DNA from: Schistocephalus solidus
Lineage: Eukaryota; Platyhelminthes; Cestoda; Diphyllobothriidea; Diphyllobothriidae
NCBI GenBank assembly: GCA_017591395.1
Contig: WEDG01002555.1
Location: 1-64,000, forward strand
Direction: 5' to 3'
Length of the DNA: 64,000 bases
Shown here: positions 1 to 12,020 of the stretch, piece by piece
Layout of the letters: every line of letters starts with the position of its first letter
How positions within the stretch are numbered: the first letter of the stretch is position 1
The notes under the pieces: model-generated
The model's database searches: none
What the model saw: only the letters and a program-made list of their open reading frames with translations
What the model was told of the DNA's origin: nothing
Program-made: the position numbers and the translations under genes

Positions 1-480
1 GATTTGAATGCATATCCTATGAGGGCCGTCTAGCAAGACTTAAACTTTCTCCTATCTCGTATAGGCAATACAGAGGGGATATGATCTTAGTCTTCAAAAT
101 GGTCAGAGGAGTTGATTGTGCTCTTCAGATGGCCAACATTTTTGAATTGGCAAACATGACAAGTCTCCGAGGTCACCAATACAAACTGAAAAGAAATCAC
201 GCCAAACTTGAAATGTGGGCCAACTTCTTTTCCCAACGGGTGATTGACGAATGGAACAAACTGCCAGCCTCAGTTGTTCAGGCTGAAAGCGTTGAAATGT
301 TCAAAGAAGACTTGATGCATTTTTACTTGATGAACATATATTTAGTTGACAGCAATTATCGATATACTAAAACGACTATCGCCATGTAACATTTGCTTGT
401 TTTGCTAGCGTCTATCGGTAAATAGGGTTTTCAAAGGCTCTGCCTATCTCCCTTATATAAACTGAATTATACTGAATTAT
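1..480 (+). mobile_element. Element A1: 3' end of a CR1-like non-LTR retrotransposon
   Basis: Positions 3-389 encode the last ~128 residues of an ORF2, running in from outside the window. The reading includes RLKLSPISYRQYRGD, SLRGHQYKLKRNHAKLE and FFSQRVIDEWNKLPASVV, the C-terminal region that follows the RT thumb in the CR1/jockey group. The same region recurs in A2 (25,993-26,775, minus strand). After the stop comes a short 3' UTR (AGGGTTTTCAAAGGC, CCTATCTCCCTTATATAAA), ending in two copies of ACTGAATTAT, a CR1-type microsatellite tail instead of poly(A). The reading frame is open up to its stop in this window. Family identity is by eye. Confidence 0.8.
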
Positions 481-1015
481 AAATGTGCAGTCTTCGCTTG
501 AATGCAGATGTACTAGTTAACGACCTAATTTCAAATGGCCAGTTATGTCAATGAAAGCTATACCTAGAAGCAAAGAATAGAGAGCGTTTACAAGTTGAAT
601 ATGGTGGAGGAGGATGAACTAGTGCTGAATGTCTAAGGTTATAAGGAAGAATAATGGGGTAATACGAGAAAACGTAGGGAGAGATGAGCTACTATTAAGT
701 GTTAAAAGGAGACAAAAGCCTGCTTTCTGTCTCCTGACCCAAATAAATTTTATCTTCTTAAGCTGACATCTTGTTGAGTAGGAAGTAGTTATAGGATTCG
801 AAAATAGGAGTTTATTGTGAAATGTCTTTTGGACATTTTCAATTTTTGAACGGCTAGATTCGTTCATTAAACCGAAGAAAGGACAGTTAAATTCAAGAAT
901 TTGAAGTACAAACATACGATTAAGTCTTTATTTTATTTCAGGAAGGTAAAAATTATAAGAAATAAAGCCTCAAATCTGAGGAGCTTTGGCCGTTATTCTA
1001 TCGGCATGAGGCAAC
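481..1015 (-). mobile_element. Element B3: fragment of family B ORF2 C-terminus
   Basis: The reverse strand reads LEFNCPFFGLMNESSRSKIENVQKTFHNK and, downstream, the LPIEIR / AFKRRLH region, matching the C-terminal part of B1 (about 24,180-24,670). Both ends are truncated. The lower end abuts the ACTGAATTAT tail of A1, and the upper end stops at the segment that encodes KLDLSPHADRI in B1. It carries frameshifts. The open frame at 619-915 is part of it. Confidence 0.75.
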
Positions 1016-1537
1016 CAGCTTAACAAGCGTACCTCATATAGAACAACAGTCAAGGCCGTATGCATAGGAACCACCGATATTATTTGTTCTCCAACTTGGA
1101 CAATTTGAAAGCCGTTACCACTTCACTTGGACGGTTCCGGACAATATCGTTTCAACTGCACGTACGTACCTGCTTCCTGCACATCTGGAATTTTCGCCGT
1201 GCCAAAATTCCTCATAAAACGGCATCAAATTGGAAGTTGTTTATCATCTTATTCAAATTGACTACGCAGCCTCTGCACCAATAAAAAATGACAGCTACTC
1301 AGGAAACCAATCATGTACAACCTCGTGAAGATCTGAAGTTATCCAGGACCTTCGACATCTCCGAACAGCTGAGTCGTTCTTGCATATTTTGCATACCATT
1401 TCCAGTTTTTTAAAAAAAAACATTTTTGAACAAGAAGGCGCATTTTTTGCTCTTTTTGCGGTAAATACTTACCATACATCGTTTCTGCGATCTCTCATGG
1501 AAGTCAAAAATATTCTCTTCGGGAATCGTGCAAAATA
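1016..1537. other. Unassigned spacer
   Basis: About 520 bases between B3 and the tRNA-like sequence. It has a T/A-rich stretch (about 1410-1455) and one short open frame (1060-1284) with no recognisable motif. It may hold the 5' UTR of H1, but I cannot place the 5' boundary. Confidence 0.4.
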
Positions 1538-1614
1538 GGTGGTACCGCCGAGGATCGAACCAAGGCACCAATTTGCGGGAAACGACGGTGATACCACTGA
1601 GCTATCACCCCACG
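1538..1614 (-). repeat. Antisense tRNA-like sequence at the 5' end of H1
   Basis: The reverse strand shows a good A box (TAGCTCAGTGGTA) and, about 33 nt on, a good B box (GGTTCGATCCT), the internal promoter layout of a tRNA gene. The acceptor and T stems do not pair well, so it is a decayed tRNA or a tRNA-derived SINE head. It lies directly upstream of, and antisense to, the ORF1 region of H1. Similar antisense tRNA-like heads lie at 18,150 and 40,320. Confidence 0.55.
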
Positions 1615-1619
1615 ACGAA

Positions 1620-2640
1620 CTCGCTGATTTAAATTTGAATGAGGACATAAACACTTATCATAATACAAACGACCTCAATTCCAGGCATGTTTCCTTTAAG
1701 TCACCTCCCGCCAAAAGGACCAAGAGTTTGATAAGCTTTTTGGATGTCAATTACGAGGACGAAGCGTTTGCGATATGCTTTAAACTTATTCAAAAAATTT
1801 CGGAAATTGAAAAGGATATGGAAGGGCTGAAGATGGAGATACAGAAGTTGAAGAAAACTCCTCACATTTTACCCGAGCACAAATAGTCCCTAACGGGGGA
1901 ACATGAGAGAGGCAAACGCACATACGCATGCACAGCTTCCGTAGCCATCACATCCAACAAAGGATGATGGCGCTACGCCCTCAAAGCTCGGTTTAGCCGT
2001 TAAACAGTCTCCAGAAAAGAAAGAGGGCAACCGGCAGGGATCCCATAAAATGAAGAAAAGAGTTTAGGAAGCCAAAGGTAATATGTCATCCAAAAGTGTA
2101 AGTCCCAGAAGCACAGCGTCGGACAAAAATCCCTCTCATGTTGAAGTGCCAGCATCCACGAGTAACGCCACTTCTGCGAACTCCCACACTAGTGTGGCCG
2201 GGCAAATTAGGACTCACCCATAAACCGTAAGCAAAATATCGTAATACGGGATGTCCCAGAATCCACGTCCTGCATTCCGAAGGAACGAGTGATACACGAT
2301 CTAGATCTTCTACATGAATATGCCAGTGCAGTACTGAAGAAAGGGGAAATTTACACCGTGCATAAAGCTTTCCGACTAGGCAAAGCAGACCCCAGCCTCG
2401 ACATAAAAACTATTCCCCAAGGTCTCTAAAAATTATTTTAGGAATAGAAACCCAGGCAGAAATTCTGTTAGAAGGAAGAATGACCTTACGGGGATTGCAC
2501 AAACCAGTGTTTTTTCAGCCGGACTACGAACCGAGGGAACGGTTGAAAATGAATGAACTACGCAGAGCATTGAGGGAGAGAATTGGCAGAGGGGAGAAAC
2601 GGCTGAAAATCAAAGACGGTCAAATAGTCCAGATAAATGT
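1620..2640 (+). pseudogene. H1 ORF1 remnant (RNA-binding-type ORF1)
   Basis: The first part, open 1539-1886, reads through KSPPAKRTKS to a short predicted coiled coil (EISEIEKDMEGLKMEIQKLK). A later part (about 2230-2600) reads IVIRDVPESTS, HKAFRLGKADPS and FFQPDYEPRERLKMNELRRAL in shifting frames. The same blocks occur in D3 ORF1 (GVPESTS, HKAFRLGKADVS, FFQPDYEPKERYKMRMLRAEL). The coiled coil followed by this domain resembles the ORF1 proteins of L1- and CR1-type elements, which bind RNA. Several stops and frameshifts make it a pseudogene. Confidence 0.65.
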
Positions 2641-2649
2641 GTCCTTCCT

Positions 2650-3495
2650 GTGGCCAAAACCTGTAACACTGAAGGCTGGGTCTCCCCGACAAATCGAGCA
2701 TTAAAAGTCATCTCTGCAAATGTAAAAAGCCTGTTCAACAAGATGGATGACCTTAAAAACGTAGTGGATGAAAGTAAACGAGACGTCATGGCTTTCACTG
2801 AAACGTGGCTCACTGCAGACATAACTGATTCTGTAATAGCACTCAGAGGATATCAGCACTTCAGGAGATATAGACCAAGTCGAGGAGGAGGAGTCATAAT
2901 TTATGTCACTCGCAAGCTGACCGCTATTGCTGACATACACATTCCATTACGCGATGTGGAAGTCTTAAGGGTTACTATATATGCTAAGTATTCCAGACCA
3001 CTGACGATATCGGTTGTGTACCATTCGCCTTATCAGACTTCCGATCAGGATTTCATTATCATAACGGAAATCTACAAAGCCAGCGAGAAGAAAGATGTCC
3101 TAATTGTTGGGGATTTTAATGCTCCTGGTATTGACTGGAAAACATGGACTGCACAGGGAATGCCAGATAACTTCAACCACAAACTATTGAAATGGGCAAC
3201 AGACAAACTTCTTTGCCAGAACGTCACCTTTGGAAAACGGATGAGAGAAGGACAACAGTCAAACTGTCTTAACCTGATTTTTACACGAGATGAGGACAAT
3301 GTGCTAGACCTACAGGATCGACCGCCATTAGGGTCAAGTGACCACATTTACGCTGTGCTTCGAGTACTCACTGTTTTCCAAACCAAATTTACCCGATACT
3401 TGGGAAAGAAACATTTGGAAGGGAGACTTCTCACTTATGAGAAGACAAATGTCAGAGATATCCTGGGAAACAGAACTGAATGGTGGAACCAATAA
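2650..3495 (+). CDS. H1 AP-like endonuclease domain (EEP family)
   Basis: This 281-residue open frame carries all endonuclease blocks of non-LTR ORF2 in order: ANVKSLFNKMDDLK, FTETWLTADI (catalytic Glu), RPSRGGGVIIYVTRK, VVYHSPYQ, GDFNAPGIDW (Asp, Asn), NLIFTRDEDNV and GSSDHIYAVL (the final Asp-His pair). This enzyme nicks target DNA to prime reverse transcription. The first ATG shown is probably not the natural start, since ORF2 begins upstream of the ANVKS block. The frame shifts near 3385 into the linker frame (3338-4240), so the full ORF2 is broken although the endonuclease itself looks intact. Confidence 0.8.
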   Translation: MAKTCNTEGWVSPTNRALKVISANVKSLFNKMDDLKNVVDESKRDVMAFTETWLTADITDSVIALRGYQHFRRYRPSRGGGVIIYVTRKLTAIADIHIPLRDVEVLRVTIYAKYSRPLTISVVYHSPYQTSDQDFIIITEIYKASEKKDVLIVGDFNAPGIDWKTWTAQGMPDNFNHKLLKWATDKLLCQNVTFGKRMREGQQSNCLNLIFTRDEDNVLDLQDRPPLGSSDHIYAVLRVLTVFQTKFTRYLGKKHLEGRLLTYEKTNVRDILGNRTEWWNQ

Positions 3496-5520
3496 AGATT
3501 GGGCGACATTGAGCTCGTTATTGAAAAGGATTGTTTATCTCAACTGTCATCTCAGGAGAAAGATAACCACAAGCCGCCCAAAGTGGATAAATGCAAACTT
3601 GAAGGCACCTTTCAAAAAAAGAAATCGCTTCTGGAAGCGTTACAGAAAAACCGGCTCCGATGCTCACTTACGGAAATATAAGCAGCAACGCAACGTTTGT
3701 AAATGTGAGGCTTCTAAGCTGCGGAGGAAGTTCGAACTAAACATACTGCAGAAATCGTTGGAGCACCCCAAAATGCTATATGGCTACATACGGAGTACAA
3801 AGAGAATTCAGGAAATGATTTTTGCCCTTAGGTCTGCAGACGGAAAACTGGAGACCGATGACCAGGTTAAAGCATCCCTTCTTTCCAAATTCTTCCAGAC
3901 CGTCTTCACTAGAGAGCCTAATAATTTTGCTGCTATTCCAACAGTTTGTCAACCAATGTGTACACCTCATTTTTCTTCCTCATCTACATCCTCCTCATCC
4001 ACAACAGAGGACATAGACCTAGACTTTTCACCGACCATAGTTAGAACCGAATTACTACGTACAAAGCCTGCCAGGTTGCCTGCACCGGATAGAATTCCTG
4101 CATTAGCACATAGAAACGTGCTGATGAACCGTGTTTACAATTGTCCATTATATTCCAAAAGTCCTTTGAAGAAAGCAAACTCCCGGAAGAATGGAAATGT
4201 GCATTCATCGCCCCGATCTATAAAGGAGGTTCACGACTGAACTGTGAAAATTACCGCCCTGTCAGTCAAACGTGCATAGCGTGTAAAATAATGGAGCGTA
4301 TTATCAAGAGGCACTTAATGCGCTATCTGGAAAACAATCAAATCCTATGTGATGTCCAACACGGCTTCCATCCAGGACGTTTTTGTCTCACGAGTGCCCC
4401 TCAGTCGCACGAGAAATGGACAAAGGCAGCAGATAATGATCAACCAGTAGATGTTGTAGTTTTTGACTTCAAGAAGGCCTTTGATAGTGTATTACATGAG
4501 CTTCTTTTACAGAAGATTTAAAATGTCGGAATTCGTGGAAAACTTTTCAATTGGATCAAGAGTTTCTTGTCTTTCAGATTACAGAGAGTTATTGTTGGAA
4601 ACTCTAGCTCAGAATGAGCAAAAGTAGAAAGTCGTGTTCCACAGAGTTCTGATTTTGGCCCCCTACTCTTCCTAATCTACGTTAACGACTGTCTCAATGA
4701 CCTTTTTTGTCAAGCTGAAATGTTCGCAGATGACATAAAAATATGGATTGAAGTCAGCTGTGCTAATGACGCAAAAGGTTTACAGTCGAATATCGACAAA
4801 CTAAGTGCCTGGTCGGCTAGGTGGCTGCTTAAGTTTAATGTATCCAAGTGCGTGATCCTACACATAAGCACCGCTCGAAAAGTATCGCTGAAACACCATT
4901 ACTTTATTAATGGCACTGAATTAAAAGAGATAGAAACACACAAAGATCTGGGCATGTGGACAACTGCAAATTTGATGCCCTCAGAACACTGTAAAAAAGA
5001 AGTACAGAAGGCAAGATGCACACTGCATTGGATCAGACGTGCGTTTAAAATATTTCCCCCTGGTCTCTTCGGAAAATTATATGGCATCTTTGTGAGACCG
5101 CACTTAGATAACGGAATACCAGCCTGTATACCGTGGAGGAAGAAAGATTTTGACCTACTCGAACAGGTACAACAGAGAGCAACGAAGATGCTCGACGGTT
5201 GTAAGATTTTACCATACCAAGACAGATTGAAAAAGCTTGACTTATTTCCTCTTTCCTACAGGCACTTACGGTGTAGCCTGCTCTGAACATTCCGCATTAT
5301 CCAGAGCCATGATTCCTCCCTGAGATCGGAGGATTTCTTCGAGTTTGCCTGCACAACTCATCTGCGTGGTCATCCCTACAAGGTCAATAGCGAACACACG
5401 CGATTGAACCTCAGAAAGTTTTGTTTCAGCCAACGAATGGTACGAGCTTGGAACTCGTTACCAAGTGAGACGGTTACCTCTGACAGCATTTCTGATTTAA
5501 AAGAAGACTTGATGACATAA
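3390..5520 (+). pseudogene. H1 reverse transcriptase (frameshifted)
   Basis: Linker frame 3338-4240 includes RPKWINANLKAPFKKRNRFW and SLLSKFFQTVFTREP. The fingers follow at 4141-4521 (ESKLPEEWKCAFIAPIYKGG, ENYRPVSQT, VQHGFHPGR, VVVFDFKKAFDSV). The catalytic block at 4720 onward is AEMFADDIKIWI, with both Asp kept. The thumb and C-terminus follow (KDLGMWTT, FVRPHLDNGIPA, QQRATKMLDG, FFEFACTTHLRGHPYK, FCFSQRMVRAWNSLPSETV). Breaks are a frameshift near 4130, stops at 4519-4521 and near 4615, and TGA at 5284. Confidence 0.8.
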
Positions 5521-7109
5521 TATTTGACAAAAGACGACTCTCGCAACATGATTACTTAAAACCAGCCTTTTAAAATCTTTCGGTTTCTAATTTTCTTCCA
5601 CAATGTTTCGCCTATAGATGTGCACACGCATTTGAAGTTATGTATTGCTTTTACTCAAACATTTTTAAATGTACACTATTTTTTATACTGACTGTACATA
5701 TGGAATAATAGTTTTATATCAATAGGGTCATCAAAGGCAATGCCTGTTACCCTTCAAAATATACAACATACAATATAAAGAACCGATTATACACGTAGTC
5801 TCATCAGAGGTCGCTGATTAGTCTAAACGCAAGTTTAATGTCTTTATCCGAAAAATCCCCCACACGGTTAACCCCACACCATCAATCCAACAACTCATAC
5901 ACTTATGTGATCTTAACATCCGGATAGCTCTCACCAAAAAGCTTAACTCAAGAAGCAAAATAAGCCAGTGTTTGTGACCTTCTATTCACAAACCGAAGCC
6001 GATCGAGTTCTACAAAACACTGAAGTAAACATAGCTCTGTTCACCCGAAAAGCATGCATAGGTCCAGACGTCACACCTATGCAAAGACATGAACTTCAGA
6101 CCAAAGCCACACAACTCAAATCCGATGTTAATCAAACCGTCTCCTCGGTGGAACGTCAAGCAGGCACTTCCAACGCTGCCAACTATAATGCAAAGCGTAT
6201 AATTTAGTTTTATCAAAATAATGAACAAAAAGTCTCGTTAGCCAAACCTTTGGCAAGTTTTTCTAATTATTATTCAGACACTCATTATACCAATTGAAAA
6301 ACTGCTTCTGCAGTTAGGAGAGGAGGTCAGAATAAAGGAAACGAGCACCTCAAAATATTATTACCTCTCTGGAACAGTTTGATGTCACAAATTCTGGATC
6401 CAGTCATGCCGCAATATTAGATAGTAATATAACTGTTACAACGACTCCACCAACTGAACAACCAGAAACAGAAAATATCGACCCAGCAACTCATACAAAT
6501 CCTATGACGTACGCGGCAATCCCTTCAATCTCAAAAGATAATCAAATTTGTCTTTCAGCTAGTATTTACATACAAAAAGCTTTATTGAGCACACCATTAC
6601 TACCAAAAATCCCAAAAAAAAATGTCAATCCATGAAATATGAGTGCTAAAAACTCTGCAAACTCTCATAAGACACGAAAAAGCTCTTATAATAACACCTC
6701 AACTCCCTCAAATCCAAATGCATGGCATAGGTGTAAACCAACTCACGCTTACCTTTCAAACATAGCAGCAACTAATGGTAACCAAACCAGTTACCTAGGT
6801 CGGCAAAACATCCCAACAATAACCCCAGGTATTAACAATAACCGCTAAGTTACTCCTCCCCACATATTGGGCTTAACCTGTGCACTCAACCCATGCACTC
6901 TTACACCTACACAAAACCCATACACTTTAACCCATGCCCTCAAATCCCACCACTCACTCAACATATACACTCTTACCCATTCACTCATTTCTCACCATAC
7001 CTTCCAAAAGTTACAAACTTCCCTTGTATTAGCCCATCGCACAATCTAAAAGTTTAAGAAATCAGTTTTTTCACGACAGCTGGCCTCTTCCCTATCCGAC
7101 ATCTTAAGT

Positions 7110-7655
7110 ATCGCCCTTATTAATGCGAAATCGATAGTACATAACAAACCACAAATTAGGACATTCGTTGAAGCCTATAATTCCGATATAGTTTGTTTAA
7201 CGGAAACATGGGTTAATAAATTAACATCGAATGATTCGCTATTTGTCCCAAACTACAATTTAAATCGACAAGACCGCATTAATAAACGAGGCGGTGGCTG
7301 TATGATATACATCAAAACTACCATTGAACAAATTGGTTTCGATGTTTCACATGAAACTTTCCCTGGCGAAGCATGCTTTGCCACAGTAAAATCCCTGTCG
7401 CACAAAAATATACTTATCGGATGTCTCTACACTCCTCCAGAATTTAGTAATGATGACACTGGCCTAACCAATCTAATAGATACCATATCAGATATTCAAT
7501 TTGAATATAAGATAATTGCAGGTGACCTTAACTGTCCTGAAATCAACTTGGCTAAACTATCAGCCCTACCAGACATGATGAACTGCTATCATCAATTTTC
7601 TTCCATAACTGGACAAAAAAAATCAATAAACCAACCCAAGGAAATAACATACTAG
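7110..7655 (+). pseudogene. I1 endonuclease domain fragment
   Basis: The reading is ALINAKSIVHNKPQIRTF, VCLTETWVNKLTSNDSL, RQDRINKRGGGCMIYIK, GCLYTPPEF and AGDLNCPEINLAKL; the open part is 7302-7655. These are the N-terminal and central EEP blocks, with the catalytic Glu and the GDLN block kept. The final block is out of frame downstream (NNILDIILTNDIW near 7650, then FESYHKTIIA where SDH is expected), so the last catalytic pair has become YHK and activity is unlikely. Confidence 0.7.
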
Positions 7656-8239
7656 ACATTATTCTCACAAATGATATATGGCCCCTACTTACGCATTACG
7701 ACAGCATAAACTTTGAAAGTTATCATAAGACAATAATAGCAATGCTCCCTCTAAACATAAAAGTAACATCAGATTCTAGTTAAATTTACATAAATCCAAA
7801 AAAACTTGACATTGACTATATGAACAACTATGTAAGGTCACTAGACTGGAGTTCATCTCTTCTAACGACATCTGCGACGGAAGCTGTAAACCTTTATACT
7901 CTAACCTTTTTATAATTCGAGATACCTTAATAGATGAGAGATTACCGTATAAGTCACAAATTCCTACCTTCTTTTCCAAGTGTAAAAAACTAAAAAACAA
8001 CTTCCTGATCCCTCCGTTAGTTTTTTATACACACTCAAACGAATAAGGGAAATTCATGATCTAGGTGAAAAAATGGAAGCAAAAAAAATATAGCAGCGGA
8101 ACGCCGGTCAAAAGAGTCCTCCGAAAAAGCAGCCCAGATCTTTCGGAAACAAATGAAGACTTATCGAAAACCAGATCCCCAACTCATGATTGATGACGCA
8201 GGAAAGAAATAACGGACGCTAACCAAATAGCAAATTTAT

Positions 8240-9912
8240 TCAATAAGTACTTCTCAGCCAAATTTCAGTTAAAGAGGAGCCCATATCCCAACCAACAGAC
8301 ATGGCAGCATTTACCCTCAATAAGATCTGTTATAGCGAAGAAACCGTCAAAAAAAGCTATCAGACAACTTTCTAATTCCACCTTTAATGGAACGGTGAAA
8401 TCCCACCTTGCATACTGAAGCATATGATATATGCTCCAATACTGCTTTCTAGTCTATTCTCCTTACGCCAATCGAATGGTATGTATCCTGAAATCTGGAA
8501 ATACTCAAGCATTACACCAATCTTTAGAAACGGGAACCGATCTGATACACAAAGCTATCATGGTTTTCACCGAACAGTGGTGAAATCAAAAATCTTAGGT
8601 ACAAATAATTTCGAACCAAATGCTTAATTATCTAACAAACGCTTACCTCATACCTTCCTCTCAACACGCTTTCTTACGTAAAAAATAATGTCAGTCCTGC
8701 CATCTCACCTTCCTTGAATTCGTTTCAAGTAACAGAGATGACGTAAACACGGTAGCTACGATATACTTTGACCTTAAAAAGCGTTCGATAAAGTCCCCCA
8801 TCAAAGGCTTCTAGTGAAGCTAATAAGTTATGGGATTTGGTCTCCTCTTCTCGACTTTCTAAAATCTTACCTTCAAAACCAATATTAGGTAGTATAAATT
8901 CGAAACATGGTCTCAGAACCATCTCGTATTAGTAGTGGATAACTTCAGGGGACTATCCCAGGTCCCCTTTTATTTCTTATATACATTCACGACATATCCT
9001 CTCTATCAACGTCAGCTAAAACATTTAACTATGCGGACGACTTAAAACTTGCATATGCATATAACAAGCATACAGTAGTCAGTATGCAAAGAACGATTGA
9101 AAATGATCGTAAAAAAACTAAGCGAATGGAGTACTCTATGGCAAATGCCACTCTCTCCAAGTAAATGTAATCTCCTGATTTTTGGTCCACAAAAACTTCC
9201 TCCCATGATTTTTATTAATCAGGAAATAAGCGAGACAACATCAATAAAAGACGAAGGTCTTAGCTAGACAAATGCTCTTGATTTGTCCCCCCGTTAAACT
9301 AAAATCCCCAAAAGCCACTAGACTATGCGGATTCATTTTTAAAAATTTCTAACCACCTGCCCTAAAGACAAGACTATATAAAATGTACGTTTTACCTCTC
9401 CTGGATTACTGCTCAATTTTCTTTGGCATAATGCCATCAGATGGCCGAAAGAAACTAGAAGCCATTCAAAGATGCTTTACCAGATCCTTATCCAAATGTG
9501 ATGGCATTCAAGGCTCATACATGGGATTATACAAAAGATATGGTCTTCAACCCATCTTGATCAGAAGACTCAAAATGGTCTCACTTTTCTATTCAAAATC
9601 ACACACGACCGAAATATTCTCAGAATGGATATACTAAAAAATAAAAACGGCCCACGAGACACTAGAAATTATGAAAATATAATACAAATTCCTAAATTAA
9701 AAAGGGCCCAACGATCCAACTTCTATTCCTTAAGATACGTGACAATATGGAATGTACTGTTAAGTTCTATTAGAAATAATCGAACCATACTAAAATTTAA
9801 AATAAAATTCAAACAATATCCGTTAAATAATACCACACATCGATTTTTGAATACGATAGGACATTTTTCAACTCAGTTCTTTAACATAGAATTCGGGCCA
9901 AAAGGGCTCTGA
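8240..9912 (+). pseudogene. I1 reverse transcriptase remnant
   Basis: Readable pieces across frames are ANLFNKYFSAKF, AFLRKK with CHLTFLEFVSSNRDDVN, TIYFDLKK, GTIPGPLLFLIYIHDISS, FNYADDLKLAYAYNKH (catalytic Asp pair kept), and the C-terminal line MYVLPLLDYCSIFFGIMPSD (9383-9637), which matches the FVLPILEFCCPFFGLMNES line of family B. Many stops and frameshifts are present. Confidence 0.75.
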
Positions 9913-9915
9913 TAA

Positions 9916-11627
9916 CACCGAATTCGGGAATCACGCGTTTTACGACGCGGTGGTTACTATCGGTCCTTCCTATGAGCTGCCGTAGAAGTCAATCTGCAAA
10001 TCCAAACGTACTTTGCGTGCGCTTCCGATGAAGGCGACAGCCATTTCACCAGAACTGGATACTCAGGCCAGGAGCTCCTACGTCCTTTTATGAACCTCCT
10101 ACAACTACCTGCAATGCACAAAGAGATGAAGAATTTAATCATCTGGTCATGTGGTAAACTTTCTGCTAATGGACAAGCTATAGCTGGTGGTTAGTGACAT
10201 ACAAGACTCATAAATACCTATCCTCTGGCTGTGCGCAAGAGCTGTCAATTTAATGATTTATATATACATTATCTAAAAAGCAGTTTTTTGCTATTATTAA
10301 AACTTATTAAAAAATTTATGATATTTTTACATTTTCGAATGTTTTTGGATAGCGTCTTAATTTTTATCTATAATTTTATGATTTTTAAACAATTTGCTTT
10401 ATAAATAACTTGCAAAACTTATTATTCTTTTATCTCTGTCTGTAAGTAGTATATTTCTTTCTGTTTTTAACATCATTTATGCTCTACGTAATTCGAATGC
10501 GCAACGAGCTGCACGCCTAAGTTTTTATATAGCTTTATGAAACGAATGGTACTAACTGTTTCATACAGCTAGATCAAACATAATCAACACTGTGTTATAT
10601 AATACAAATATGAAAACTGTAGGACTGCATTGAAAGTTTCTTACCGTTGAACTCTTCTTGCTCCTAATCTATTTTTACCTTTTTTTAGCAATCAGTCAAC
10701 TAAGTCTAATTAATCAACAGACCCCACAACTGTACCGGCCGAGGACTTCGAGGTTGGCACACACACGGCCGAGTAACGCACCTGTAGTCGTTATTAGACG
10801 ATGCGCGTATTGAACAGGGTCTCTTAGCACCATTCTGATCAGTCAAACGCAAGAGTCAGTAGAAAGAACGACAGAAATGTCAGAAATGGATTCTTCTTGT
10901 AAGAAGGATATAAAGGTATGAAAGGACACGATAGAAAATAAAGAAGGGAGCGTTACATGAAACTATGTCCATTTTGGAGTGGGGGAATTCTGTCATATCC
11001 GTTGGATAACCGGTGGGGACACCAAAGCTGTGGGCAACTGTCGGGATGAGGGTATGCTGACATTGAGTGGAGGATAACGATTCGATAAGAAGCGATGGTA
11101 ATCTTGGGGACGGGGGTCAGCGTTTGATGAGTGGAAGGGGGCACTGGCATCTTCACTAACATTCCATCACTCCCCTCCCATCTGGGGTCCGCGAGAAAAT
11201 GGCTCCCAGTCCATTTTAACAATTCTGTCGGAACTGTGGTTCGTTACACACCGGAATCGACTGCGCTTGCACCTGATTGGAAGTACCTATCCATTCGAAT
11301 CGACAGCAGACGTTTCTACCTCCAACAAATGAATACTCTCGAATGTCAATAACAGACAAGTCTTGACTCTAACCATTCTTACCATGATACATTCATCCCC
11401 ATTCGGTATAACTGTTTTAACTTCAAATTTGGCCATTTCGAAACCTTGGAAAACAGGTTTTTATACTAAAAACACACTCGTCATTTCGAACACTGCTATT
11501 TAAACAAACAGACAAACCAAAGCTAAAGTGGTTAATGAAAATAGGAGTTTGTTTTAGGTTTTTTCCTGTGTTCTTAGGATTTGACGGCGCCCAAGCAGTG
11601 CCAAATCAATAAACATATTTATTGATC
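9916..11627. other. Unassigned region, partly very A/T-rich
   Basis: No protein domain is recognised here. 10,250-10,700 is strongly A/T-rich with T runs. 10,730-11,360 is of balanced composition with short open frames on both strands (10,953-11,222 minus; 11,131-11,352 plus) that overlap each other and show no motif. It may be decayed repeat sequence. Confidence 0.4.
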
Positions 11628-12020
11628 TCCACAGAGCAGTGAACTCACGCATCGGACAAAGATGGTAGGGTTGAAGTTATGAACACTGATTTCAAAAACG
11701 CGTTTGACAGTGTCCAACACAAACGTCTCCTCTTTAAATTATCTAAAATTGGAATGTGGAATACTGTTGACATGGATCGCAGATTTTCTTACAGGAAGAT
11801 TGCAAACTATGGGCGTCGATACCTCGATGTCAACACCTACTACAGTTCTAAGTGGTGTCCCTCATGGCTCCATCTTAGGGCCATTAATCTTCTTAGTGTA
11901 TATCAAAGACTTTGTCGATGACCTGGGTTGCAGCGCTGTCAGGTTTGCAGACGGTGTTATATTTTAAAGGGTCATCAGATCTGATTCCGATAGGTATGCA
12001 CTTCAAGAGAGTCTACAACG
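11628..12020 (+). mobile_element. Element D1, 5' segment: RT palm, interrupted by E1
   Basis: 5'-truncated copy of family D. The RT palm reads NTDFKNAFDSVQHKRLLFKL, then in the next frame IADFLTGRLQT, SGVPHGSILGPLIFLVYIKD, then GCSAVRFADGVIF. The catalytic pair FADD is changed to FADG. The coding line stops at QESLQR where the E1 tail begins, and resumes at 16,891. Homologous D3 residues read HALREDLNRLSSWSARW. Confidence 0.8.

Larger units (their letters stand above)
1620..5780 (+). mobile_element. Element H1: near full-length CR1-like non-LTR retrotransposon
   Basis: The order is a broken ORF1 (about 1620-2640), an endonuclease (2650-3495), an RT in several frames (3390-5520), then a 3' UTR ending around AACATACAATATAAAG. 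The UTR line GGGTCATCAAAGGCAATGCC resembles the CAAAGGC line in the UTRs of A1 and A2, so H and A are related. The endonuclease is open but ORF1 and the RT are not, so the copy is dead. The 5' edge is set at the tRNA-like sequence and is approximate. Confidence 0.8.
5785..9915 (+). mobile_element. Element I1: degraded CR1-like retrotransposon related to family B
   Basis: The element is A/T-rich and heavily mutated. 5830-7050 is a low-complexity Pro/Thr/Ser-rich region in the ORF1 position, with repeats of the type CACTCTTACCCAT. The endonuclease starts near 7110 and the RT runs from about 8240 to 9912. The endonuclease blocks RQDRINKRGGGCMIYIK and ILIGCLYTPPEF are close to those of B1 (RQDRAEKRGGGCLLYIK). 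No microsatellite tail is obvious. The right edge, near CAAAAGGGCTCTGATAAC, is an estimate. Confidence 0.7.
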
